Source of the DNA: Rothia sp. (in: high G+C Gram-positive bacteria) | GTDB taxonomy: Bacteria > Actinomycetota > Actinomycetes > Actinomycetales > Micrococcaceae | Direction: 5' to 3' | Assembly: GCF_015265375.1 (NCBI RefSeq) | Contig: NZ_JABZXW010000069.1 | Coordinates: 1 to 9,435 of the forward strand | DNA: 9,435 nucleotides | Part shown: positions 1 through 5,178 of the stretch, in pieces | How the letters are laid out: each line of letters opens with the position of its first letter | How positions within the stretch are numbered: the first letter of the stretch is position 1 | Position numbers and translations under genes: made by a program | Notes under the pieces: generated by a model | Database searches by the model: none | What the model saw: the letters and a program-made list of their open reading frames with translations, nothing else | What the model was told of the DNA's origin: nothing

Positions 1-32
1 CCGATGGTGGTTCACGGCGCGAGCGCTCAAGC

Positions 33-986
33 CTACAGCTGGGACAGAGCGATACCGTCCAGAATGTCGTGCTCGCTGACGGTCACCGAATCCACGGCAC
101 CATCAGTCATCTCATTCAGACGGGTCAGGATGCGAGCGTAAATCGTCGCGCCGGCACCAATCACATCCACCCGGCCGGGGTGCATGTAGCCGAGCTCCTC
201 ACGCTCGGCTCGGCTCAGCGAAGCCAACCAGCGGGCGGTCTTCTGAACGGTCTCTACGGAGAAGCTTTGAGCGTTAATAGCCTCAGAATCGTAGCGGTCC
301 AGACCCAGCGCAGCGGCAGCCACAGTGGTCGCGGTGCCAGCCACAGCCACCACACGGCGTGCATCCTGCAGGGGCACAGTCTTACGAGCCACCTCGAGAG
401 CCTCGTCAGTATCAGCCTCAACACGGGCAATCTGCGAGTCAGTCGACGGGGCGCTCATCATGTGACGCTCAGTCAGACGCACACAACCAATATTGACGCT
501 GCGGGAAGCCTTCACACCCGACTCGTCACCGAGCACGAACTCAGTCGAACCGCCACCCAGGTCGAACACCAGGGTATCGCCATCACCGTAACCGACAGCG
601 CGCACCGCACCAGCAAAGGACAGAGCAGCTTCCTCATCACCGCTGATAACCTCGGGCTCAATACCCAAAATCTCGCGGATACCGTCCACAAACACCTGAC
701 GGTTACCCGCATCGCGAGTCGCACTGGTCGCCACAAAACGTACCGAATCAGCGCCGTGCTCCTTCAGCAACTGCGCGTACTCACGAGCCGCAGCGAAAGT
801 ACGGTCCAGCGCCTCCTGCGCCAGCCAGCCGGTCGCGTCCACACCCTGACCCAGACGCACAATGCGCATCTCACGCACAACGTCCTTCAGGACGGTCTTC
901 TCGACCCCGTCCACCACCTCAGTAGTGGAATCAGCAATCAGCAGGCGAATAGAGTTCGTACCGCAGTCAATCGCTCCAACGCGCAC
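33..986 (-). CDS. ppx: Ppx/GppA family exopolyphosphatase
   Basis: The 317-residue product belongs to the Ppx/GppA phosphatases of the ASKHA (actin/Hsp70 ATPase) fold. These remove terminal phosphates from inorganic polyphosphate and, in some members, convert pppGpp to ppGpp in the cytoplasm. Visible motifs are phosphate-1 AIDCGTNSIRLL (residues 5-16), TSATRDAGN (87-95), the SGDEEA catalytic-glutamate loop (115-120), phosphate-2 DLGGGSTEF (142-150), GTATTVAAAALGL (217-229) and the late RVDVIGAGA loop (272-280). The length fits the short two-domain actinobacterial type (M. tuberculosis Ppx1/Ppx2, about 320-345 residues) and lacks the C-terminal HD-like domain of E. coli Ppx. The start is a GTG at 984-986, preceded by AAGGAA seven bases upstream. 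The gene follows DUF501 as in Rv1025-Rv1026. Two hairpins lie in the 153-bp gap before it, so it may have its own promoter, although I could not find a convincing one. Whether polyphosphate or pppGpp is preferred cannot be read from the sequence. Confidence 0.95.
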   Translation of the reverse strand: MRVGAIDCGTNSIRLLIADSTTEVVDGVEKTVLKDVVREMRIVRLGQGVDATGWLAQEALDRTFAAAREYAQLLKEHGADSVRFVATSATRDAGNRQVFVDGIREILGIEPEVISGDEEAALSFAGAVRAVGYGDGDTLVFDLGGGSTEFVLGDESGVKASRSVNIGCVRLTERHMMSAPSTDSQIARVEADTDEALEVARKTVPLQDARRVVAVAGTATTVAAAALGLDRYDSEAINAQSFSVETVQKTARWLASLSRAEREELGYMHPGRVDVIGAGATIYARILTRLNEMTDGAVDSVTVSEHDILDGIALSQL

Positions 987-1036
987 GGTGGGTTCCTTTC
1001 AGGTCTTCAATACCAATCAGTGCCAAAAGGCAACGC

Positions 1037-1074
1037 GAGCGCCGTAGGCGAAAAATTTTCGCTTTTCGGCGCTC
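1037..1074 (-). terminator. Nested hairpin upstream of ppx
   Basis: GAGCGCCG (1037-1044) pairs perfectly with CGGCGCTC (1067-1074). Inside lies the near-palindrome GCGAAAAATTTTCGC (1048-1062). A smaller TGCCAAAAGGCA hairpin follows at 1021-1032. The structure sits 51 bp before the ppx GTG. It could be a second terminator after DUF501, a leader-RNA structure of ppx, or a protein-binding palindrome. No U-run follows on the minus strand. Confidence 0.5.
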
Positions 1075-1090
1075 TTTCTTCTATCTATTA

Positions 1091-1126
1091 TGCGCCCGCA
1101 CCGTCCTTCAAGACGATGCGGGCGCA
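1091..1126 (-). terminator. Hairpin after DUF501 gene
   Basis: TGCGCCCGCA (1091-1100) is the exact inverse of TGCGGGCGCA (1117-1126). Four further pairs lie inside, and the loop is six bases. It lies 14 bp after the DUF501 stop. The following minus-strand sequence is purine-rich, so this is a hairpin of the U-poor type often seen in high-GC actinobacteria. Confidence 0.65.
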
Positions 1127-1139
1127 CCAGAATCAATAT

Positions 1140-1739
1140 TTAGGCTTCTTCACGCCACGCGGGGTCGCAGGAGCAGACCTCGGGGGTCCACCACTCGGCG
1201 ATAGCGTCCAGGCCGCGGTCACCCATCGGGTTCACGCCGCGACCCACCGACAGAGTGTGGCCGATAACAGCGTGCAGGCACTTCACGCGGGTCGGCATAC
1301 CGCCGGCAGAGATACCGTCAATCTCCGGGACCTCTTCGGTGCCGCTGATCAGGCGGATGCGCTCACGCTCAGCCAGGTAGTTCTCGTGTGCGGCAGCGTA
1401 CTGTGCCGCCAAGTCGGCGTCCTCAGCCAGCGAGTCGGTCATCTCGTACATCAGGCCGCCCGCCTCCAGACGGGAAGCCGCAGCGGTAATCACCGGATGC
1501 GCCAGGTAGAACACGGTCGGGAAGGGGGTGCCGTTGCTCAGGCGCGGCGCGGTCGCAGCCACAAGCGGGTTACCGCACACGCAGCGTGCCGGAATCTCAA
1601 CCACGTCGCGGACCTTACGGCCCAGCTGCGCGGAGAGAACGCGGATGTCCTGCTCGGTGGGGGTCAGGGTTTCAACAGTTACGCCGAAGCCGCCGGGGGT
1701 GCGTGCCTTCAGCTCTTCAATGGTGTTTTCGGTGCTCAT
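1140..1739 (-). CDS. DUF501 family protein
   Basis: The 199-residue product matches the DUF501 family, which is almost always encoded between an FtsB-like gene and a Ppx gene in actinobacteria (Rv1025 in M. tuberculosis). Its biochemical function is unknown. Family landmarks seen are the QLGR segment (residues 38-41), RCVCGNP (52-58), PRLSNGTPFPTVFYL (65-79), the LEAGG segment (91-95), a YxxAHxxYLxxR helix (114-125), GMPTRVKCLHAVIGH (147-161) and the GVNPMGD loop (168-174). Potential metal ligands are Cys53, Cys55, Cys154, His156, His161 and a C-terminal Cys189/Cys191 pair. The pattern suggests a zinc or iron site, but this is inference. The ATG at 1737-1739 is preceded by a modest AGGAAC about nine bases upstream. 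It lies 84 bp downstream of the FtsB-like gene, in a gap that holds two small hairpins. Confidence 0.92.
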   Translation of the reverse strand: MSTENTIEELKARTPGGFGVTVETLTPTEQDIRVLSAQLGRKVRDVVEIPARCVCGNPLVAATAPRLSNGTPFPTVFYLAHPVITAAASRLEAGGLMYEMTDSLAEDADLAAQYAAAHENYLAERERIRLISGTEEVPEIDGISAGGMPTRVKCLHAVIGHTLSVGRGVNPMGDRGLDAIAEWWTPEVCSCDPAWREEA

Positions 1740-1756
1740 AATCCTAAGTTCCTGGA

Positions 1757-1818
1757 ACGAGGGGTCACCTCGTCCGCTTGTGCCGGGTGCTTGCCAAGGC
1801 AGGGTTCCTGCCGGTGGC
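1757..1818 (-). other. Two hairpins between the FtsB-like and DUF501 genes
   Basis: Within the 84-bp gap, GCCA (1793-1796) plus GGCAGG (1798-1803) pairs with CCTGCC (1807-1812) plus TGGC (1815-1818). Separately, ACGAGG (1757-1762) pairs with CCTCGT (1768-1773). Neither is followed by a U-run. They may be weak terminators, RNA-processing sites or message-stability elements that set the ratio of the two gene products. The second lies about 20 bases before the DUF501 start. Confidence 0.45.
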
Positions 1819-1823
1819 TGGAG

Positions 1824-2468
1824 CTAGTTCTTTTCGAGAGAATCCCAGATTTTCGTGGTCCAGGCGTCCTCGGGGGCGTTCTTCGCATTCGCAGAAGTAC
1901 CGTCAGCCTTCGTGGAGTCCTCGGTAATGCCGGTGACAACGTAGGGGGTGTCGCCGGGGTTCACATAGTAGAGGCGGCTACGTGCCTGCTGACGAACGTA
2001 GTTGTCGTCGTTCCACCAGGTCTGCTCCGCCTTCAGCTGGGCGTTCTCCTGCTGCAGCTGGGAAATGTGCGTGTTGATCTGCTTGATTTCCCGGTCCTGG
2101 TCAATGTAGGTGACCACAGGGTATGCGGTACCGAGCGCAATCACGCCCACCACAACAGCGGTCAGGAAGCTACGCCCGGAGAACATGTGAGCCGCCACGG
2201 GGGCGTCGTATCCGCCCTCTTTACTGCCCTGCTGGGCTGCGGCGCGGCGGCGGGCACGCTCCTCACGGCGAGCCTGCGCCTGACGTTCACGTTCGGGGTG
2301 ACGCTGGTTCAAGCCCACGCCGAAGAAAAGGGCACTAGCCTTTTTCATCAGGGAGGTGCGGGCTTCCTTAGCGGCGCCACGCGGCGCATCGGAGGCGGTA
2401 GCGCCCTGAGCGGGTGCAGTGGAACTCGTAGAGTGCGACCGGGTCTGCTGGTTTGCTCGCTGGCTCAT
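1824..2468 (-). CDS. FtsB/DivIC-like septum formation initiator
   Basis: This 214-residue protein has the layout of actinobacterial FtsB/DivIC proteins (Rv1024 type). These are bitopic divisome proteins that pair with FtsL and FtsQ and help activate septal peptidoglycan synthesis. It has a long cytoplasmic N-terminus (1-100), rich in Ser, Ala and Gln and then strongly basic (ERERQAQARREERARRR, 60-75). One membrane segment follows (about 101-121, FLTAVVVGVIALGTAYPVV), then a heptad-like coiled coil (about 123-150, IKQINTHISQLQQENAQLK). Next comes the family motif region with WWND (151-154), YVRQQARSRLYYVNPGD (157-173) and a polar tail. The N-terminal extension is longer than in E. coli FtsB (about 103 residues), as is usual in actinobacteria. 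The ATG at 2466-2468 is preceded by GAGGGAT. The neighbourhood downstream of eno is a conserved location. A DivIC-type name is equally acceptable. Confidence 0.9.
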   Translation of the reverse strand: MSQRANQQTRSHSTSSTAPAQGATASDAPRGAAKEARTSLMKKASALFFGVGLNQRHPERERQAQARREERARRRAAAQQGSKEGGYDAPVAAHMFSGRSFLTAVVVGVIALGTAYPVVTYIDQDREIKQINTHISQLQQENAQLKAEQTWWNDDNYVRQQARSRLYYVNPGDTPYVVTGITEDSTKADGTSANAKNAPEDAWTTKIWDSLEKN

Positions 2469-2514
2469 TGCTCTATCCCTCGTTCCGTTCTGTGCCGCTA
2501 AACGCTTCCTTCAT

Positions 2515-2569
2515 ATTCTACCGGGTTCGGAGGGCTTCCCCAGCTCTATGTTGCAAGCGATACATTCTA
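2515..2569 (-). promoter_or_regulatory. Two TAGAAT -10-like boxes before the FtsB-like gene
   Basis: The minus strand carries TAGAAT at 2515-2520 and again at 2564-2569, which are 47 and 96 bp before the ATG at 2468. Each matches the sigma-A -10 consensus at five of six bases. I could not find a good -35 at 16-18 bp from either, so these are candidate promoters only. They lie just downstream of the eno terminator hairpin, which is the place a fresh promoter would be expected. Confidence 0.4.
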
Positions 2570-2610
2570 CCCTGCCACGGCATACCTGAGCTGATAGATC
2601 GCGCACAGAG

Positions 2611-2653
2611 AAGGAGGCGGTGCCACTCCCCTACGGGGTAGCACCGCCTCCTT
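2611..2653 (-). terminator. eno terminator hairpin
   Basis: AAGGAGGCGGTGC (2611-2623) is the perfect 13-bp inverse of GCACCGCCTCCTT (2641-2653). An inner CCCC/GGGG stem (2628-2631, 2635-2638) closes a small loop. The minus-strand sequence after it is pyrimidine-rich (CTTCTCTG) rather than a true U-run. A further small hairpin, ACCGC/GCGGT (2662-2675), lies just after the eno stop. Confidence 0.75.
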
Positions 2654-2691
2654 GACGTCTAACCGCTCACGCGGTCGGATGCTTCAGTAAC

Positions 2692-3972
2692 TTATGCCTT
2701 GAAGCGGGGGAATGCGGACTTGCCAGCGTAAACAGCTGCGTCGCCCAGCTCTTCCTCGATGCGCAGCAGCTGGTTGTACTTAGCAACGCGCTCGGAACGT
2801 GCGGGAGCACCGGTCTTGATCTGGCCAGCGTTGGTTGCAACAGCCAGGTCAGCGATGGTGACGTCCTCGGTCTCACCGGAACGGTGAGAAACCATGCAAC
2901 GGTACTCGTGGCGCTGAGCCAGCTCCATTGCGTCCAGGGTTTCGGTCAGCGAACCGATCTGGTTCACCTTCACGAGCAGAGCGTTAGCTGCGCCCTCCTT
3001 GATACCGCGAGCCAGGCGCTCGGGGTTGGTCACGAACAGGTCGTCACCGACGATCTGGACCTTGTCACCGATCTGCTCGGTCAGGGTCTTGTAGCCCTCC
3101 CAGTCGTTCTCATCCAGGGGATCCTCGATGGAAACCAGGGGGTACTTTGCAACGAGGTCAGCGTAGTATGCGCTCATCTCAGCTGCGGACTTCTTCTGGC
3201 CCTCGAACTCGTATGCGCCGTCGTTGTAGAACTCGGAGGATGCAACGTCCAGTGCCAGTGCAACCTGCTCGCCCGGCTTGTAGCCAGCCTTCTCGATTGC
3301 CTCAACAATCAGGTCCAGTGCAGCTGCGTTGGACTCCAGGTTGGGTGCGAAACCACCCTCGTCGCCCAGGCCGGTTGCCAGGCCGCGGTCGTGCAGTACG
3401 GACTTCAGGGAGTGGTAAACCTCAACACCTGCGCGCAGAGCGTCAGAGTAGTTGTCGAAGCCGATGGGAGCAATCATGAACTCCTGGATGTCAACGTTGG
3501 AGTCTGCGTGAGAACCACCGTTGAGGATGTTCATCATGGGGACGGGCAGAACGTGAGCGTTCGGGCCGCCGAGGTACTTGTACAGGGGCAGGTCAGCGGA
3601 CTCAGCAGCAGCCTTAGCAACAGCCAGGGAGACACCCAGGATTGCGTTTGCGCCCAGCTTGCCCTTGTTGTTAGTTGCATCCAGAGCAATCATGGCTGCG
3701 TCAACAGCGCGCTGGTCGGAAGCCTCAATGCCGATGACCTCTTCAGCGATTTCTTCGATAACAGACTTCACTGCGCCCAGAACGCCCTTGCCCAGGTATA
3801 CGGACTTGTCGCCGTCGCGGCGCTCAACAGCTTCCCACTCACCGGTGGATGCGCCCGAGGGCACAGCTGCGCGTGCGAAAGCACCGTCTTCGAGCAGAAC
3901 CTCAACCTCAACGGTCGGGTTGCCACGGGAATCCAGGATCTGGCGTGCGTGAACTGCGGTAATAACAGCCAT
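2692..3972 (-). CDS. eno: Enolase (phosphopyruvate hydratase)
   Basis: The 426-residue enolase interconverts 2-phosphoglycerate and phosphoenolpyruvate in glycolysis and gluconeogenesis as a Mg2+-dependent cytoplasmic enzyme. The full family length is present and all key residues are visible: the SGAST mobile loop (39-43), His155 in NGGSHADSN, Glu164 in QEF, Glu205 in GDEGGF, and metal ligands Asp242 (ALDVASSEF), Glu283 (SIEDP) and Asp310 (GDD). The catalytic base Lys335 lies in the signature LLVKVNQIGSLTET (332-345), followed by His363 in SHRSGETED and Lys386 in QIKTGAP. The ATG at 3970-3972 has an AAGGAG ribosome site eight bases upstream. An extended -10 box (4044-4052) upstream and a 13-bp-stem hairpin (2611-2653) downstream suggest the gene can be transcribed alone, as expected for an abundantly expressed enzyme. 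Nothing looks damaged or unusual. Confidence 0.99.
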   Translation of the reverse strand: MAVITAVHARQILDSRGNPTVEVEVLLEDGAFARAAVPSGASTGEWEAVERRDGDKSVYLGKGVLGAVKSVIEEIAEEVIGIEASDQRAVDAAMIALDATNNKGKLGANAILGVSLAVAKAAAESADLPLYKYLGGPNAHVLPVPMMNILNGGSHADSNVDIQEFMIAPIGFDNYSDALRAGVEVYHSLKSVLHDRGLATGLGDEGGFAPNLESNAAALDLIVEAIEKAGYKPGEQVALALDVASSEFYNDGAYEFEGQKKSAAEMSAYYADLVAKYPLVSIEDPLDENDWEGYKTLTEQIGDKVQIVGDDLFVTNPERLARGIKEGAANALLVKVNQIGSLTETLDAMELAQRHEYRCMVSHRSGETEDVTIADLAVATNAGQIKTGAPARSERVAKYNQLLRIEEELGDAAVYAGKSAFPRFKA

Positions 3973-4043
3973 GAATTGTTCTCCTTATGAGATGTCAAGG
4001 ATGTGAACGGCTCACCCGGTAGTGGACAAGTCGCGTCCCCTAA

Positions 4044-4052
4044 ATTCTAGCA
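4044..4052 (-). promoter_or_regulatory. Extended -10 promoter of eno
   Basis: The minus strand reads TGCTAGAAT: TAGAAT occupies 4044-4049 and the TG of an extended -10 lies immediately upstream. An extended -10 can work with a poor -35, and no good -35 is seen at 16-18 bp. Transcription would start near 4037, giving a leader of about 65 bases ending in the AAGGAG site at 3981-3986. Confidence 0.6.
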
Positions 4053-4147
4053 AAACTCCCACACAAACACACTAGTTGCCACCGCTTTTTTATTGCCTTA
4101 ATGAAGGTCTAGATAACCCTTAGTCAGGCGCTACAAAGCGGAACAAG

Positions 4148-4180
4148 ACCCACACTCCCCCACATTGTGAGGGTGTGGGT
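4148..4180 (-). terminator. Second hairpin after mazG
   Basis: ACCCACAC (4148-4155) pairs perfectly with GTGTGGGT (4173-4180), with further C/G pairs inside and a short CAC/GTG inner stem. The minus-strand sequence after it (CTTGTTCCGCTTTG) is moderately U-rich. It probably backs up the hairpin at 4271-4318 and shields the eno promoter from read-through. Confidence 0.6.
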
Positions 4181-4270
4181 ACTCGACCAAAGCACAACAT
4201 GAGCCCAAATGCCGGGGCATGTGCCACGAGCATCCTCACGGTTGCCCAACACAACCCCAAACAAACAGAA

Positions 4271-4318
4271 GGCGCTTTGAAACCTTTCATTCCCTCAGAG
4301 AACAGATTTCAAAGCGTC
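4271..4318 (-). terminator. mazG terminator hairpin
   Basis: CGCTTTGAAA (4273-4282) is the perfect inverse of TTTCAAAGCG (4307-4316), with a 24-base loop. On the minus strand the stem is followed by the U-rich run TTCTGTTTGTTT. It begins 25 bp after the mazG stop and is the most conventional Rho-independent terminator in the window apart from its long loop. Confidence 0.65.
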
Positions 4319-4343
4319 TCACAGAAGAACTCAACCAGCGTTT

Positions 4344-5090
4344 CTAATAGCTCGGCTCATCATGCGTATGCTGAGCAATATAGCGACGAGTGTACGAACG
4401 CAGGGCACGCTCCGGATCCAAACCATTACGCTGTGCGCGGCTCACCAACGCAAAGAGCAGCTCGCCGAATTCCTCTTCAGTGTGCATATAGCGCAGGTCG
4501 TCCTCCATGCTCGTGGGCTCCGGCGGCAGAATAATACCCGCCTTACGTGCCTTCACAGCAGTCTTCTCAGCCATAGCGAGCGCCGGCAGATGCGGTGGAA
4601 TACCATCCAGCGCGCCACGGTCGCTCTTCTCCTTCTTCTTCAACGCATCCCACGCCGCCTGCTGCTCAGCCGCGGTGCGAGGCGCCTCCGAAGAGCCCTC
4701 AGACTCAGCCGCAAACACATCGGGGTGGCGCGAACGAAGCTTCTGCACAAGGCCCTCAACCACCTGCACGATGTCGAAGCCCTGCGGGTTTGCCGCAGCA
4801 ATATCAGAGTGGAACACCACCTGTAGCAGCACGTCGCCCAGCTCCTCACGCAGCAGCGGCATATTCGGCTCGCCGCCGGTTTCTACCGCCTCGACAACCT
4901 CGTAGGCTTCCTCCACCAGGTAGCGGATTAGGGAGGCGTGAGTCTGCTCAGCATCCCACGGGCAACCGCCCGGTGCGCGCAGCAGCGCCATGGCTTCCAC
5001 CAGGGTGCCGAAGGCTTCAGCCGCGCGGGCGGCAGTGTCCTGAACGTTCTGCGCCGCAGAAGCCTCAGGAGTATTAGGGGTATCAGTCAT
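4344..5090 (-). CDS. mazG: MazG nucleoside triphosphate pyrophosphohydrolase
   Basis: The 248-residue MazG protein belongs to the all-alpha NTP pyrophosphohydrolases, which cut NTPs or dNTPs to the monophosphate and pyrophosphate. They are linked to clearing damaged nucleotides and lowering (p)ppGpp. The N-terminal half carries LLRAPGGCPWDAEQTH (36-51), the metal-binding EEAYE motif (60-64) and EELGD (82-86), followed by a helix ending in RHPDVF (121-126). The second half carries a weaker repeat, EEEFGELLFALV (205-216), in which the usual Asp of the E-x-x-D pair is Glu. Catalysis is therefore probably confined to the first half. The start is the ATG at 5088-5090, with GAGGAAG just upstream. 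The frame stays open upstream, but that stretch contains the terminator of the preceding gene. In M. tuberculosis mazG (Rv1021) lies two genes before eno. Here a 371-bp gap without a gene separates them. Confidence 0.95.
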   Translation of the reverse strand: MTDTPNTPEASAAQNVQDTAARAAEAFGTLVEAMALLRAPGGCPWDAEQTHASLIRYLVEEAYEVVEAVETGGEPNMPLLREELGDVLLQVVFHSDIAAANPQGFDIVQVVEGLVQKLRSRHPDVFAAESEGSSEAPRTAAEQQAAWDALKKKEKSDRGALDGIPPHLPALAMAEKTAVKARKAGIILPPEPTSMEDDLRYMHTEEEFGELLFALVSRAQRNGLDPERALRSYTRRYIAQHTHDEPSY

Positions 5091-5107
5091 AACAATCTTC
5101 CTCATCG

Positions 5108-5163
5108 AAAAAATGACAAACATAGCGCGCCGCGCCGACCCCCACACGGGGAGCCGGCGCGGC
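5108..5163 (-). terminator. Terminator of the giant gene
   Basis: GCCGCGCCG (5129-5137) pairs perfectly with CGGCGCGGC (5155-5163). An inner CCCC/GGGG stem (5140-5143, 5148-5151) closes an ACAC loop. The minus strand then carries a six-T run within 20 bases (5108-5113). It lies 15 bp past the stop of the 1288-residue protein and before the mazG ribosome site, so mazG probably depends on read-through or on a promoter not seen here. Confidence 0.75.
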
Positions 5164-5178
5164 ACACCTTACAAGGTT

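Larger units (their letters stand above)
3973..4343. other. 371-bp intergenic region between mazG and eno
   Basis: No gene is supported here. From mazG toward eno it holds a 10-bp-stem hairpin (4271-4318), a second hairpin (4148-4180), an AT-rich stretch containing an A6 tract on the minus strand (4085-4100), and the extended -10 box of eno (4044-4052). The eno ribosome site lies at 3981-3986. Plus-strand open frames entering it show no ribosome site or recognisable protein. In M. tuberculosis the lipoprotein gene lpqU occupies this place; no remnant of it was recognised. Confidence 0.7.

Noticed and set aside
1..32. Possible start of another gene downstream of ppx
   Set aside because: Thirty-two bases contain a GAGCGCTC palindrome (21-28) but no ribosome site or frame long enough to judge.
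69..2501. 810-codon open frame on the plus strand
   Set aside because: It runs antisense and codon-aligned to ppx, DUF501 and the FtsB-like gene, which happen to share a register. Its product is low-quality sequence with no domain, and the opposite genes are certain.
3993..3998. Perfect TTGACA -35 element just before eno
   Set aside because: It lies about 20 bases from the eno ATG, so its -10 would fall on the start codon, and no -10 match is present at 17 bp.
4175..4534. 119-codon plus-strand frame starting in the mazG-eno gap
   Set aside because: It has no ribosome site and its second half is antisense to mazG. Composition and content do not suggest a protein.
5091..5165. 25-residue N-terminal extension of MazG
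   Set aside because: That stretch contains the terminator stem of the preceding gene, and the ATG at 5088-5090 has its own GAGGAAG site, giving the usual MazG N-terminus.
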